DNA of 64,000 nt from Cupriavidus sp. WKF15 (GCF_029278605.1 NZ_CP119573.1:2232001-2296000), one strand, 5' to 3'. Positions 1-9,896 are shown, counted from the first letter of the stretch. The notes: a model not told the origin generated them from the letters alone. Translations and numbers: made by a program.

Positions 1-234
1 CCTGTCCTGCCCGCCCCAGGTGCCGCGCCCGATTTCGCGTGGCAGTCGTTCTTCGGGATTGCCGTGGCGGGCCGAGAGATGGCGCATGCGTTCGGTGCGC
101 TCGTGCGCCGGCAAATCGCTGTAGCCCTGCTCATTGCTGCCGTACTGGCGCTGGGGCGGCCTGCGCAGGTATTCGTCGTCGCCGCGCGGATAGTCGTCAT
201 CACGGCGACGATCGGAATAGTCGCTTCGTCTCAT
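1..234 (-). CDS. Hypothetical hydrophilic protein, C-terminus cut by window edge
   Basis: The first 78 codons of a minus-strand gene are present; the rest lies beyond base 1. It starts at ATG 234-232 behind a strong ribosome site (AAAGGAG, seven bases upstream). The visible part is very hydrophilic, rich in Arg, Asp, Tyr and Gly, with no signal peptide or membrane segment, so a cytoplasmic location is likely. I do not recognise a domain. Charged low-complexity N-termini like this precede small domains such as BON in some Burkholderiaceae proteins, but that part is not visible and no function is assigned. Confidence 0.7.
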   Translation of the reverse strand, partial: MRRSDYSDRRRDDDYPRGDDEYLRRPPQRQYGSNEQGYSDLPAHERTERMRHLSARHGNPEERLPREIGRGTWGGQDR

Positions 235-339
235 GGGGTGATCTCCTTTGCCTCGCCGCGGGCGCAATGGCAATGATTTCAAGCAGCGGTAAGAACGACC
301 GCGTGACGCGGCGACGCGTCAGCGGCTGTCCATGGCTGC

Positions 340-711
340 TCAGGCCCCGTCCAGGAAATTGCTGGGCCGCCCCATCGGCCGCCCGAGGTTCGGGCTGGCC
401 CACTGCGCGCCACTGGTATAGGGGTCAGGCGTGCGCTGCTGCATGGTGCCAGGCATATTCACGTCCGGTTGCATTGGCGTGGCGCCGGGCTGTGCTGGCA
501 TGGTGGAGGGCTGCGATTCGGGGGCAAGGTCCTGGCGCGTGGACGCATTGGCGCCCTGCGAATAAGGATCGAACCTGTCGCCTACGCGTCCGCCCTGCGT
601 ATAGGGATCGGCGGGGCCGCGCGGCGCTGCCGGCGTCTGCGCCATGGCGGGCATCGCTGCCGCGGCGAGCACCGCGGCCAACAGCACGCGGCTCGGTCGT
701 AAATGCTTCAT
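340..711 (-). CDS. Exported small protein with DPYT/DPYS motifs
   Basis: A 123-residue protein of unknown function. The start chosen is the ATG at 711 (MKHLRPS...), preceded by GGAGG; an upstream in-frame start at 741 lacks such a site. Residues 1-25 form a Sec signal peptide ending in AMA-QT. The mature part carries DPYTQGG, DPYSQGA and DPYTSGA motifs separated by a Pro/Gln/Met-rich linker. The motif matches the DPYTDGA repeats of the two proteins at 53533-54120 and 55461-56012, so this is a divergent third family member about 53 kb away. It is probably periplasmic. It is not followed by the small membrane protein or TetR gene seen in the other two loci. Confidence 0.75.
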   Translation of the reverse strand: MKHLRPSRVLLAAVLAAAAMPAMAQTPAAPRGPADPYTQGGRVGDRFDPYSQGANASTRQDLAPESQPSTMPAQPGATPMQPDVNMPGTMQQRTPDPYTSGAQWASPNLGRPMGRPSNFLDGA

Positions 712-868
712 GGTTACCTCCGTTCGCGCGCAAAAGTGCACGCCTGTCGCCTCTATCTAGCGAAAGGCATGCCCGACGGAGGGAACATGTGGCGCACGTA
801 GTGCACCCGAGCCGGAAGCAGAAGCCAGGCCCACGACTGTTGCGGGCAGGGCCTGCCGCACGGCCCTG

Positions 869-928
869 CCGGCCTGTTCGGTTGCCGGCCTGTTCGGTTG
901 CCGGCATTCAGCGGCTGCCGGCATTCAG
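869..928. repeat. Short tandem repeats at the uvrA 3' end
   Basis: Two perfect 16-bp units (869-884, 885-900; CCGGCCTGTTCGGTTG) are followed by one related 17-bp unit (901-917; CCGGCATTCAGCGGCTG) and a partial copy (918-928) that runs into the uvrA stop codon. A GC-rich imperfect hairpin at 841-860 precedes them and could terminate uvrA transcription on the minus strand. The units probably arose by slippage. Confidence 0.6.
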
Positions 929-3900
929 CCGACGCTGGCGCGTACCGGTTCCTCGGTGCGGCCCAGCACGGGCACCAGCGCCGCGCCGGTGTGGCTGGCG
1001 GGCATGCGCGACAGCGATTCCGGATCGGTCGCGCCGACAATGGTGCCGCCACCCGCCCCCCCTTCCGGGCCAAGGTCGATGATCCAGTCGGCCTCGGCAA
1101 TCACGTCAAGGTCATGCTCGATCACCACCACGCTGTGGCCGCCGTCGGTCAGCCGGTGCAGCACACGGATCAGGCGGGCTACGTCGGCCATGTGCAGCCC
1201 AACGGTCGGCTCGTCCAGCACGTACAGCGTGTGCGGCGCCTTCTGCCCGCGCCGCGTGATGTCATCGCGCACCTTGCTCAGCTCCGTGACCAGCTTGATG
1301 CGCTGTGCTTCGCCGCCCGACAGCGTGGGCGAGGGCTGGCCGAGCGTCAGGTAGCCCAGGCCCACGTCCTTCATGAGCTGCAGCGGATGGGCAATGTTCG
1401 ACATCGCGGAGAAGAACTCCACCGCTTCGTCGATCTCCATCGTCAGCACCTCGCCGATGTTCTTGCCGCGCCAGGTCACGGCCAGGGTCTCGGGGTTGAA
1501 GCGCTGGCCGTGGCAGACATCGCACGGCACTTTCACGTCCGGCAGGAAGCTCATGCCGATGGTGCGCACGCCCTGCCCCTCGCAGGCCGGGCAGCGGCCG
1601 TCGCCGGTATTGAACGAGAAGCGCGATGCGGTGTAGCCGCGCGCACGCGCTTCGAGCGTGTCGGCGAACAGGCGGCGAATGGTGTCCCACACGCCGATAT
1701 ACGTCGCCGGGCACGAGCGCGGTGTCTTGCCGATGGGCGTCTGGTCGACTTCCAGCACGCGATCGATCGATTCCCAACCCGTGATCGATTCGCAGCCGTA
1801 CCAGTCGTGTTCGACCTTCAGCGTCTTCTTTTCCGCGCGGGCTCCCCTGGCGCTGGCCTCCTGCCGCGCGGCGTTGCGCGCGCGGCGCGTAGCCGGCGAC
1901 GACAGCACCGAGCGGCCCACCGCATCGAGCAGGTTGGTCATCAGCACATCGCGCGCGAGCGTCGACTTGCCCGAACCGCTGACGCCCGTGATGGCGACCA
2001 GGCGCGACAGCGGAATGCGCGCCGTGACATCGCGCAGGTTGTGCAGCGCCGCCCCGTGGACGGTGAGCCATTCGGGCGGATCGGCCGGCTTGCCGGCGGC
2101 ACCGGGACTGACTGTGCGCCGCGCCTGCAGCGGATGGACGATGGGCCGTGCCAGGAACTGTCCTGTGGTGGAATCCGCCGCGGCGGCGAGGTCCGCTACG
2201 CCGCCCTGCGCCACGAGCGTGCCGCCGCGCTTGCCTGCGCCCGGGCCGATATCGATGATGTGGTCGGCGCGGCGAATGGTGTCTTCGTCGTGCTCCACCA
2301 CCACCAGCGTATTGCCCTTGTCGCCGAGCTTGCGCAACGCATCGAGCAGGATCTGGTTGTCGCGCGGATGCAGGCCGATGGTGGGTTCATCCAGCACATA
2401 GCACACGCCCTGCAGGTTGCTGCCCAGCTGCGCGGCCAGGCGGATGCGTTGCGCCTCGCCGCCCGACAGGCTCGGCGCGGCACGGTCCAGGCTCAGGTAG
2501 CCGAGGCCGACTTCCTCCAGGAACTGCAGGCGGCTGCCGATCTCGCTGATCACGTCGCGCGCGATGTCGGCGTCGCGGCCCGTGAGGCGCAGGCCGTCGA
2601 CCCAGCGACGCGTGTCCGAGACCGTCCACTGCGCCACGTCGACAATCGCGTTGTCGTCGAACGTCACGGCGCGCGCGACCGGGTTCAGGCGCGTGCCGTG
2701 GCAGTCCGGACACGGGGTATCGCCCACGCCTTCCGGCTCCTGCTCCTCGGACGGCAGGCTCTGTTCGCGGCCGCGGTCGTCGCCGGCCAGCACGGTGTCA
2801 TCGAACACCGCGCGCTGCTCGCGCGTCAGCGTCAGGCCCGTCCCCACGCAGGTGGAGCACCAGCCATGCTTGCTGTTGTACGAGAACATGCGCGGATCCA
2901 GCTCGGGATAGCTGGTGCCGCAGACCGGGCAGGCGCGCCTGGTGGAAAACACCTTGACCTCGCCCACGTGCGCGGTGCCGTCGCCGTTGTGCATGGCGTC
3001 GTGCAGGCCGTCGAGCGGCGCCAGCAGGTGCATCACGCCCTTGCCGGCTTCGAGCGCCTGCGCCAGCAGTGCGCGCAGCTGGCCTTCGTTCTCCGGGGAG
3101 ACCACCAGGTCGCCCACGGGCAGCTCGATGGTGTGCTCGCGGAAGCGGTCAAGCCGCGGCCACGGATCGACCGGCAGGAACTCGCCATCCACGCGCAGGT
3201 GCGTGTTGCCGCGCGCCTTGGCCCATTTGGCGAGATCGGTATAGACGCCCTTGCGGTTAACCACCAGCGGCGCGAGCAAGCCGACATGCTCGCCGCGATG
3301 GTCGCGCAGGAGTTGCGCGGCAATCGAGTCGGGGCTTTGCGAAGTCACCGGCGCGCCGTCATGCACGCAGTGCTGGATGCCGAGCTTCACATACAGCAGG
3401 CGCAGGAAGTGCCAGACTTCCGACGTGGTCGCGACCGTGCTCTTGCGGCCGCCGCGCGACAGGCGCTGCTCGATCGCGACGGTCGGCGGAATGCCGTAGA
3501 CCGCATCGACTTCCGGCCGGCCCGCGGGCTGCACGATCGAACGCGCATAGGCATTGAGCGACTCCAGGTAGCGGCGCTGCCCCTCGTGGAACAGGATGTC
3601 GAACGCGAGCGTCGACTTGCCCGAACCGGATACGCCGGTCACGACGTTGAACTTGCCGTGCGGGATGTCAACGTTGAGCGACTTCAGGTTGTGTTCGTGC
3701 GCGTTGACGATGCGCACCACGTCCTCGCCCTCGATCGCGCGGCGCGCGCGCCGGGCCTGAAGTGCGGCCTGCAGCGGCACGCCATCGCTCTCGGCGCGTT
3801 CCGCGGCCAGCGTGCCCGCTTCACCGAGCGCGGCGTCATAGTGGATCAGCGCCTGGCCGGTATGCGATTCGGCGCAGCGCTTCACGTCCTCGGGCGTGCC

Positions 3901-6798
3901 GGTGCAGACCACGCGGCCGCCGGCATCGCCGCCTTCCGGGCCGAGGTCGATCAGCCAGTCGGCGGCACGCACCACGTCCAGGTTGTGCTCGATCACCACC
4001 AGCGAATGGCCGCCGTCCAGCAGCTTGCCGAACGCGCGCATGAGCTTGGCGATGTCGTCGAAGTGCAGGCCCGTGGTGGGCTCGTCGAACATGAACAGGC
4101 GCTTGGGCGAGGTGTCGGGCCGGATCACCCGGCCCTTGGGCTGCGCCGCCTGCGCGGCTTCGGCCAGGAAGCCCGCCAGCTTGAGGCGCTGCGCCTCGCC
4201 GCCGGACAGCGTGGGCACGGGCTGGCCGAGCTTCACGTACTCCAGGCCGACGTCGACGATGGGCTGCAGCACGCGCAGTACGGCGGCATCGCCAGCGAAG
4301 TAGGACGCCGCCTCGGACACGGTCAGTTCGAGCACGTCGGCCACGCTCAGCGCGCGCGGCGGCTGTCCGGGCAAGGCGCGCTCGATCTTCACCTCCAGCA
4401 CTTCGGGACGGTAGCGGCTGCCGTCGCAGTCCGGGCAGCGCAGGTAGACGTCGCTGAGGAACTGCATCTCGACATGCTCGAAGCCCGAGCCGCCGCAGGT
4501 GGGGCAGCGCCCGTCGCCGGAGTTGAAACTGAAGGTGCCCGCCGTATAGCTGCGCTGCACGGCCATGGGCGCCTTGGCGAAGATCTTGCGGATCTCGTCG
4601 AACGCCCCCACGTAGCTGGCCGGGTTGGAACGCGCGGTCTTGCCGATCGGCGACTGGTCGACGAACACCACGTCATCGACGAGGTCCGCGCCGCGCAGCG
4701 CGCGGTGCGTGCCGGGCGCTTCGGTGGCCTTGCCGAAATGGCGTGCCATGGCCGGGTGCAGGACGTCCTGCAGCAGCGTGGACTTGCCAGAGCCGGATAC
4801 GCCCGTCACGCACACCAGGCGCTGCAGCGGGATTTCCACCGTCACGTCCTGCAGGTTGTGCTCGGTCGCGCCTTCCAGCACGATGCGCGGCACGGTGGCA
4901 TCGACCGGCCGGCGCTGCCAGTGCGAGGCATCGGCCACGCGCCGGCGGCCGCCCAGGTAGTCGCCGGTCAGCGTGCCTGCGCCGCGGATGTCCTTGGGCG
5001 TGCCGTCGAAGATGATGGTACCGCCGCGCTCGCCCGGCCCGGGGCCCATGTCGATCAGGCGGTCGGCGGCCAGCATCACGGACGGATCGTGTTCGACCAC
5101 CACCAGCGTGTTGCCGGCATCGCGCAGGCGGTGCATGGCCTCGACAATGCGGTTGAGGTCGCGCGGGTGCAGGCCGATGCTCGGCTCGTCGAGCACGAAC
5201 AGCGTGTTGACCAGCGACGTGCCGAGCGCCGTGGTGAGGTTGATGCGCTGCACCTCGCCGCCCGACAGCGTGCGGCTCTGGCGGTCCAGCGTCAGGTAGC
5301 CGAGGCCCACGTCGCACAGGTACCTGAGCCGCGTGCGGACTTCCGCGAGCAGCAGCTTGAGCGCATCGTCGAGCATGCTGCTGGGCAGCGTCAGGTCATC
5401 GAAGAAGCGGCGGATGCGTGCGATCGGCATCAGCATCAGGTCATGCACGGTCAGGCCGGGCAAGGCTTCAAGCTGGGTACGGTCCCAGTCCACGCCGCGC
5501 GGCAGGAAGCGCTGCTGCGGCGCAAGTACGGCGTTGGCATTGTCCTTCGAACCCAGGCGCCACAACAGCGACTCGGTCTTCAGGCGGGCGCCGCCGCAGG
5601 TTTCGCACGGCGTGTAGCTGCGGTACTTGGACAGCAGCACGCGGATATGCATCTTGTACGCCTTGGACTCCAGGTAGCTGAAGAAGCGCATCACGCCGTA
5701 CCACTGCTTGTTCCACTGCCCGTTCCAGTCGGGCGAGCCGTGCACGACCCAGTGGCGCTGGGCCTCGGTCAGCTCCGACCACGGCGTATCGCGCGGAATG
5801 TCGGCCTTGACCGCATAGCGCATCAGGTCGTCCTGGCATTCCTTCCACGCCGGCGTCTGCATTGGCTTGATGGCGCCCTGGCGCAGGGTCTTGCGCACGT
5901 CCGGAATGACCAGCCCGAGATCCACGCCGATCACGCGGCCAAACCCGCGGCAGGTCTCGCAGGCGCCATAGGCGGAGTTGAACGAGAAAAGCGCCGGCTG
6001 CGGATCGGCATAGCGCAGGTCGCTGTCGGGGCTGTGCAGGCCCGTGGAAAAGCGCCAGACCGGGCCATCGGCTTCATCGGCCAGGACATAGACGTTGACG
6101 CGGCCGCCGCCGCGCCGCAATGAGGCTTCGATCGCCTCCACCGCGCGGGCCTTCTCGACCGATCCGATGCGAAAGCGATCCGCTACGACGTCCAGCACCT
6201 TGCGCGTCCCGGTCGACGACTCGACCACGCGTTGCGCCTGCACGCGGGTATAGCCGCTGACCGACAGCCATTGCTGGACTTCCTCTTCAGTGGTCGATTC
6301 GGGCAGCTCGACCGGGAACGTCACCACCAGCCGCGCATCGTGATGGGGTTGGCCTGCAGCCGTGCGCGCGAGCAATTCCGCGTAAATCGTTTCAGGCGAG
6401 TCGTGCCGCACGAGCTGCGCGGTCTGCCGGTCGAACAGTTCCGCCGCGCGCGCATAGAGCAGCTTCAGGTGGTCGTTCAACTCGGTCATGGTGCCGACCG
6501 TCGAGCGCGAGCTGCGCACCGGGTTGGTCTGGTCAATCGCAATGGCCGGCGGTACGCCATCCACGCGCTCCACCTGCGGCCGATCCATCCGGTCGAGGAA
6601 CTGGCGCGCATAGGCGCTGAACGTTTCCACGTAGCGCCGCTGGCCCTCGGCATAGAGCGTGTCGAACACCAGGCTGGACTTGCCCGAACCGGACGGCCCC
6701 GTCACCACCGTCATCTCGCCGGGGCGGAGATCGAGGTCGACATCCTTGAGGTTGTGCTGGCGGGCGCCCCGAATACGGATCAGCTGCTTGCTCGACAC
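925..6798 (-). CDS. uvrA: Double-length excinuclease ABC subunit UvrA (tandem UvrA-UvrA)
   Basis: DNA-damage recognition ATPase of nucleotide excision repair, cytoplasmic. At 1957 residues it is about twice a normal UvrA (about 940). Four ABC ATPase units are visible: Walker A motifs start near residues 34, 666, 1055 and 1605. Each is followed by an LSGGE signature and a DEP[ST].GLH Walker B/D-loop, all apparently intact. The second half begins near residue 1025. Zinc-module cysteines (CPVC/CSTC, CPAC/CDVC) are complete in the second half. In the first half the first CxxC pair of the N-terminal module is replaced by a stretch around HSPDSD, while its later modules (CPTC/CPDC) remain. Translation starts at GTG 6798 with a weak AGAGAA site. 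A LexA-type box lies 143 bp upstream. Giant UvrA proteins are known in Burkholderiaceae; a standard uvrA is probably elsewhere in the genome. Confidence 0.95.
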   Translation of the reverse strand: MSSKQLIRIRGARQHNLKDVDLDLRPGEMTVVTGPSGSGKSSLVFDTLYAEGQRRYVETFSAYARQFLDRMDRPQVERVDGVPPAIAIDQTNPVRSSRSTVGTMTELNDHLKLLYARAAELFDRQTAQLVRHDSPETIYAELLARTAAGQPHHDARLVVTFPVELPESTTEEEVQQWLSVSGYTRVQAQRVVESSTGTRKVLDVVADRFRIGSVEKARAVEAIEASLRRGGGRVNVYVLADEADGPVWRFSTGLHSPDSDLRYADPQPALFSFNSAYGACETCRGFGRVIGVDLGLVIPDVRKTLRQGAIKPMQTPAWKECQDDLMRYAVKADIPRDTPWSELTEAQRHWVVHGSPDWNGQWNKQWYGVMRFFSYLESKAYKMHIRVLLSKYRSYTPCETCGGARLKTESLLWRLGSKDNANAVLAPQQRFLPRGVDWDRTQLEALPGLTVHDLMLMPIARIRRFFDDLTLPSSMLDDALKLLLAEVRTRLRYLCDVGLGYLTLDRQSRTLSGGEVQRINLTTALGTSLVNTLFVLDEPSIGLHPRDLNRIVEAMHRLRDAGNTLVVVEHDPSVMLAADRLIDMGPGPGERGGTIIFDGTPKDIRGAGTLTGDYLGGRRRVADASHWQRRPVDATVPRIVLEGATEHNLQDVTVEIPLQRLVCVTGVSGSGKSTLLQDVLHPAMARHFGKATEAPGTHRALRGADLVDDVVFVDQSPIGKTARSNPASYVGAFDEIRKIFAKAPMAVQRSYTAGTFSFNSGDGRCPTCGGSGFEHVEMQFLSDVYLRCPDCDGSRYRPEVLEVKIERALPGQPPRALSVADVLELTVSEAASYFAGDAAVLRVLQPIVDVGLEYVKLGQPVPTLSGGEAQRLKLAGFLAEAAQAAQPKGRVIRPDTSPKRLFMFDEPTTGLHFDDIAKLMRAFGKLLDGGHSLVVIEHNLDVVRAADWLIDLGPEGGDAGGRVVCTGTPEDVKRCAESHTGQALIHYDAALGEAGTLAAERAESDGVPLQAALQARRARRAIEGEDVVRIVNAHEHNLKSLNVDIPHGKFNVVTGVSGSGKSTLAFDILFHEGQRRYLESLNAYARSIVQPAGRPEVDAVYGIPPTVAIEQRLSRGGRKSTVATTSEVWHFLRLLYVKLGIQHCVHDGAPVTSQSPDSIAAQLLRDHRGEHVGLLAPLVVNRKGVYTDLAKWAKARGNTHLRVDGEFLPVDPWPRLDRFREHTIELPVGDLVVSPENEGQLRALLAQALEAGKGVMHLLAPLDGLHDAMHNGDGTAHVGEVKVFSTRRACPVCGTSYPELDPRMFSYNSKHGWCSTCVGTGLTLTREQRAVFDDTVLAGDDRGREQSLPSEEQEPEGVGDTPCPDCHGTRLNPVARAVTFDDNAIVDVAQWTVSDTRRWVDGLRLTGRDADIARDVISEIGSRLQFLEEVGLGYLSLDRAAPSLSGGEAQRIRLAAQLGSNLQGVCYVLDEPTIGLHPRDNQILLDALRKLGDKGNTLVVVEHDEDTIRRADHIIDIGPGAGKRGGTLVAQGGVADLAAAADSTTGQFLARPIVHPLQARRTVSPGAAGKPADPPEWLTVHGAALHNLRDVTARIPLSRLVAITGVSGSGKSTLARDVLMTNLLDAVGRSVLSSPATRRARNAARQEASARGARAEKKTLKVEHDWYGCESITGWESIDRVLEVDQTPIGKTPRSCPATYIGVWDTIRRLFADTLEARARGYTASRFSFNTGDGRCPACEGQGVRTIGMSFLPDVKVPCDVCHGQRFNPETLAVTWRGKNIGEVLTMEIDEAVEFFSAMSNIAHPLQLMKDVGLGYLTLGQPSPTLSGGEAQRIKLVTELSKVRDDITRRGQKAPHTLYVLDEPTVGLHMADVARLIRVLHRLTDGGHSVVVIEHDLDVIAEADWIIDLGPEGGAGGGTIVGATDPESLSRMPASHTGAALVPVLGRTEEPVRASVG

Positions 6799-6940
6799 GT
6801 TTTTCTCTTTTGAATCAGAAGGTTATGCCACCCTCTCAGGATCATGGCGGCGCAAGAAAGCACCTTAGCACAGGCGCGATGATCCTTCGTCTGGCCCGGG
6901 TTCCCGAGGCCGGGCACCCGGCCGCACGCGGCGGCGAGAA

Positions 6941-6956
6941 CTGTATATCCGTACAG
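6941..6956 (-). promoter_or_regulatory. LexA-type SOS box upstream of uvrA
   Basis: CTGTATATCCGTACAG fits the CTGT-N8-ACAG pattern of LexA operators in beta- and gammaproteobacteria, and dyad symmetry extends one base further on each side. It lies in the 323-bp gap between ribA and uvrA, 143 bp before the uvrA start. This suggests SOS induction of the large UvrA. The rest of the gap holds only the ribA terminator. Confidence 0.75.
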
Positions 6957-7048
6957 TCTATCAGCCTGGACACAGATTCGTTGAAATGGAAAAACAAAAG
7001 TCTGGTGCGGAATGAACCCTGCCGTTCATCTCTGGGCATCGAAAGACA

Positions 7049-7075
7049 ACGCCCCCGGGCGATGCCCAGGGGCGT
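7049..7075 (-). terminator. GC-rich hairpin downstream of ribA
   Basis: Nested perfect stems ACGCCCC/GGGGCGT and GGGC/GCCC enclose a 3-nt loop, with single mismatched bases between the two stems. On the minus strand the 3' flank is moderately T-rich. It sits 46 bp beyond the ribA stop and probably ends that transcript. Confidence 0.65.
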
Positions 7076-7121
7076 ATCTAATTCAGGGTCACGACGACCA
7101 GCATGCGCCGGTCGCTTTGGC

Positions 7122-7718
7122 CTAATCCAGCAAATGCCCCATCCGCGACCGCTTGGTCGCCAGGTATTTTTCGTTCTCGGCATTGGACGGCACGATATGC
7201 CGCAATTGCTCCTTCACGACGATGCCGGCTTTCTCGAGCGCCGCGGCCTTGAGCGGGTTGTTGCTCATCAGGCGCACCGACTTCACCCCCCACTGGTGCA
7301 GCAGGTCGGCGGCAAACGCGTAATTGCGCGCGTCGATGGCCTGGCCGAGTGCCAGGTTGGCGTCGACCGTATCAAGGCCGGTGTCCTGCAGCGCGTAGGC
7401 GCGGATCTTTTCAGCCAGGCCGATGCCGCGGCCTTCGTGGCCACGCAGGTACAGCAGGATGCCGCGTCCCTCGGCGGCGATCTTCTCCATCGCCAGTTCC
7501 AGCTGCGGGCCGCAGTCGCACCGGCAGGAACCGAACACATCACCGGTCAGGCACTCCGAATGCATGCGGATCAGCACATCTTCGCCCGTGATGTCTCCCA
7601 CGCTGAGGGCCAGGTGCTCGGTGCCCGAATCCACGCCCTTGAAGGCGTGTGCCGTAAATTCGCCGAATCGGGTCGGCAGGCGCGCCGAATCAATCAGCGT
7701 AATCTCTGTGTCGTTCAT
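7122..7718 (-). CDS. ribA: GTP cyclohydrolase II
   Basis: Converts GTP to 2,5-diamino-6-ribosylamino-4(3H)-pyrimidinone 5'-phosphate, formate and pyrophosphate, the first committed step of riboflavin synthesis. From the ATG at 7718 the protein has 198 residues, close to E. coli RibA (196). Zinc ligands are in the segment SECLTGDVFGSCRCDCG near residues 55-70. The catalytic/GTP-binding stretch RGHEGRGIGLAEKIRAYALQ and the C-terminal NPLK and TKR.RMGHLL motifs are present. An upstream ATG at 7769 would add 17 residues absent from the family. The protein stands alone, not fused to RibB. It is monocistronic with its own terminator. Confidence 0.93.
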   Translation of the reverse strand: MNDTEITLIDSARLPTRFGEFTAHAFKGVDSGTEHLALSVGDITGEDVLIRMHSECLTGDVFGSCRCDCGPQLELAMEKIAAEGRGILLYLRGHEGRGIGLAEKIRAYALQDTGLDTVDANLALGQAIDARNYAFAADLLHQWGVKSVRLMSNNPLKAAALEKAGIVVKEQLRHIVPSNAENEKYLATKRSRMGHLLD

Positions 7719-7876
7719 ACCGGTATTCAAGGAAATCAGGGGGCCGGCCGGGCCGGCGCCGCTCGACATTATGAGCGGAATTGTATCTTGACGCTTGCCG
7801 ACGGCGCCGGCAGGCGCTTTGAACGGTTTGTTCAGAAGCGCGCAACAGCCTCGTCCAGGTGCCCTGAAGAGCAGGC

Positions 7877-8347
7877 CTATGGCGCGACCGAAGGCTCTCT
7901 TTTCAAGGTTCGGAGCACGAAGGTCGAACGGCTATGGCGCAGGCCCGGCAGCTTGTACAGCTTGTGCCGCAGGAACTCCTCGTAGCCTTCCGTGCCCGCC
8001 ACAGCCACCTTGATCAGATAGTCATACTCGCCGGTCAGCAGATGGGCCTCCAGGACTTCGGGCAACTTGGCCAGCGCCTGGCCGAAGCGGTCGAGCATGT
8101 CGTCGTCGTGGCGTTCCAGCGTGACCTCGATCAGCACCGTATCCGGCAGCCCCAGCGCCTTCTGGTTCAGCAGCGCGGCATAACCCTCGATCACGCCGCT
8201 TTCTTCCAGCGCGCGCACGCGGTTCCAGCAGGGCGTGGCGGACAGGCCCACCTGCTCCGCGAGCCTGGCATTGGACAACCTGCCATCGCGCCGCAGCTCG
8301 CGCAGAATGCGGCGATCGACGTCATCGAGCTTGGGAACGATTGCCAT
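7877..8347 (-). CDS. Lrp/AsnC-family transcriptional regulator
   Basis: A 156-residue feast/famine regulator. Residues 8-55 form the AsnC-type helix-turn-helix (DDVDRRILRELRRDGRLSN..., then the recognition helix after LAEQVGLS). Residues 70-145 are the RAM effector-binding fold. The start is the ATG at 8347 with GGAGAT eight bases upstream; the longer open frame to 8722 runs antisense through the divergent gene and is not credible. The gene is divergent from an ACT-like gene. A 7-bp inverted repeat at 8366-8392 directly in front of it suggests autoregulation. The effector is unknown; an amino acid is usual for the family. Confidence 0.9.
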   Translation of the reverse strand: MAIVPKLDDVDRRILRELRRDGRLSNARLAEQVGLSATPCWNRVRALEESGVIEGYAALLNQKALGLPDTVLIEVTLERHDDDMLDRFGQALAKLPEVLEAHLLTGEYDYLIKVAVAGTEGYEEFLRHKLYKLPGLRHSRSTFVLRTLKREPSVAP

Positions 8348-8365
8348 GGGATATCTCCGCCTGAA

Positions 8366-8392
8366 GGAATAGTCTTTTGACAATTCTATTCC
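8366..8392. promoter_or_regulatory. Inverted repeat, likely operator of the Lrp-type regulator
   Basis: GGAATAG (8366-8372) and CTATTCC (8386-8392) form perfect arms around a 13-bp AT-rich centre that includes TTGACA (8377-8382), a possible -35 for the rightward gene. It lies 18 bp upstream of the Lrp start codon. Size and position suit an Lrp-family site. This is an inference. Confidence 0.5.
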
Positions 8393-8461
8393 ATGCAGAT
8401 GATTCTTCCTCCATCTAATGAATTTGGCAGGTAATTCAGAAGCCAATTTTCCGGGTCTGCT

Positions 8462-8473
8462 GGTAAATTTACC
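8462..8473. promoter_or_regulatory. 12-bp perfect palindrome before the ACT-like gene
   Basis: GGTAAATTTACC is fully palindromic and lies 28 bp before the proposed ATG at 8502, in an AT-rich stretch. It could be a second regulator site or overlap a promoter. No direct evidence. Confidence 0.35.
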
Positions 8474-8501
8474 TGACCGACACACTTGCCTCCCACGCCA
8501 C

Positions 8502-8831
8502 ATGCCTGCCACCTCCCATCCCACCTTGCGACTTGATTTCCGCCTCGCCGACGACGATCTCCTTGGCGCCATGGAATGGGTGCTGGCCAATGCGCGCCGC
8601 ACCGGCCTGGCCCTGCAGCAGATGCGCTTTGATGCCTCGGCACGGCATCTGGTGAACGCCACACTGACCGCCGCCGATGCCGATCTGCTGCATCTGTTCG
8701 TCCGGCGCCTGAGCAATGGCATGGATGTGGAGATCCTGATGGCCGATTTCCGGGACGACGATCTCGTCGATTCCGGCGATGGCCTCCCTGCCCCGGCTGC
8801 CTTCGAAGCGGCCCTGGCGCTTCACGCCTGA
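8502..8831 (+). CDS. ACT-like small protein divergent from the Lrp regulator
   Basis: A 109-residue cytoplasmic protein. Residues about 8-75 have a beta-alpha-beta-beta-alpha-beta rhythm and sequence resembling the IlvM/acetolactate-synthase small-subunit ACT domain (LDFRLADDDLLGAMEWVLAN, then LFVRRLSNGMDVEIL). This would suit amino-acid binding, but no catalytic partner gene is adjacent. The start is uncertain: the ATG at 8502 fits the domain, while an upstream ATG at 8418 would add 28 AT-rich codons that look non-coding. Neither has a clear ribosome site. It may share control with the divergent Lrp-type gene. Confidence 0.6.
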   Translation: MPATSHPTLRLDFRLADDDLLGAMEWVLANARRTGLALQQMRFDASARHLVNATLTAADADLLHLFVRRLSNGMDVEILMADFRDDDLVDSGDGLPAPAAFEAALALHA

Positions 8832-8840
8832 CCTGCCGGC

Positions 8841-9761
8841 TCAGTCGGGCGGCAGCAGCTCGATGCCGTCCAGTTGGGCGGCGCAGATATCGCGGACGAT
8901 CGACACGAAGTCCGCCACATAAGGCCGCTGCGATATGGCCGCCGGGACCGTGGCGTACAACTCGCTCCACAGCCCCTTGGCGCCGATGCGCTTGGCCAGT
9001 ACGTAGTCGTGATCGACGTAGTTCTTCACACCCCAGTTCGGCAGTGCCGCCACGCCGCGGCGGCTGGCCACCAGTTGCAGTACGGCCACGGTCAGCTCGG
9101 CAGTGCGCCGCTGCAGGCGGATTCCCGCAGGTTCCAGCACCTCGCGGATAAGGTCGATGCGCGCCTCGGGCACCGGGTAGGTGATCAGCGTCTCCCCGTC
9201 GAGATCCGCGGCTTCGATGCGCCGCTTGTTGCGTAGCCGGTGCTCGTTGGCCAGTACGGCCAGGATCTCGAAGCGGAACAGCGGCGCGACGTCCAGCCCG
9301 CGCCGCGTGGCCGGCATCGAGCCGATCACCATGTCGGCCCGGCCTTCGCCAAGCAAGGCGATCGGATCCGCGTGAAAGCCCGCCACCAGGTCGACCTCCA
9401 CTTCCGGCCAGCGCCGGCGGAACTCGTCCATCACCGGCATCAGCCAGTCAAAGCAGGTGTGGCACTCCAGCACCACGCGCAACTCGCCGCGCGTGTCGCC
9501 CTTGAGCCGTTCGATATCGCGGTCGGCCGCGCTCACGGCGGCCAGTACCTCGCGCGCCAGCGCCAGCAGGCGTTCGCCGGCCGGCGTAAAGCGCAGCCCC
9601 TGGCGCGTGCGATCGAACAATGGCAGCCCGTAGTGCGCCTCGACCGCCTTGATCTGGTGGGACAGCGCCGACTGGCTCACGTGCACGCGTTCGGCAGCCG
9701 TGGCCAGCTTGCCGGACTCGGCGATGGCCACCAACGAGCGGAAATGCCTGACCTCGATCAC
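8841..9761 (-). CDS. metR: LysR-type activator of methionine genes, MetR
   Basis: A 306-residue LysR regulator; in this family MetR responds to homocysteine and activates metE. Residues 1-60 hold the winged helix-turn-helix (AAERVHVSQSALSHQIKAVE), and residues 90-300 the periplasmic-binding-like effector domain. It starts at GTG 9761 behind GGGAGGGG. It is divergent from metE, with a perfect MetR box between them, the classical arrangement. The effector segment (LECHTCFDWLMPVMDEFR near residue 97) is typical of MetR. Confidence 0.93.
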   Translation of the reverse strand: MIEVRHFRSLVAIAESGKLATAAERVHVSQSALSHQIKAVEAHYGLPLFDRTRQGLRFTPAGERLLALAREVLAAVSAADRDIERLKGDTRGELRVVLECHTCFDWLMPVMDEFRRRWPEVEVDLVAGFHADPIALLGEGRADMVIGSMPATRRGLDVAPLFRFEILAVLANEHRLRNKRRIEAADLDGETLITYPVPEARIDLIREVLEPAGIRLQRRTAELTVAVLQLVASRRGVAALPNWGVKNYVDHDYVLAKRIGAKGLWSELYATVPAAISQRPYVADFVSIVRDICAAQLDGIELLPPD

Positions 9762-9800
9762 GCCACGCCCCTCCCGCCGCCCCGTTGCATCCGCTTGATA

Positions 9801-9813
9801 TGAAATTCGTTCA
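9801..9813. promoter_or_regulatory. MetR-binding box
   Basis: TGAAATTCGTTCA exactly matches the MetR consensus TGAA-N5-TTCA. It lies 40 bp from the metR start and 84 bp before metE, where it can activate metE and repress metR. Confidence 0.8.
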
Positions 9814-9896
9814 TACTTTGTTTAAAACATGTCGCTTGATTCATTTTACGGCGAAACCGACACTGTGCGCCAGACAAGACCTTTGGGAGCATCGTC

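Noticed and set aside
898..6123. 1741-codon open frame on the plus strand opposite uvrA
   Set aside because: It is the antisense frame of a high-GC gene; composition (His, Arg, Ala, Gln-rich) has no domain, and uvrA on the other strand is unambiguous.
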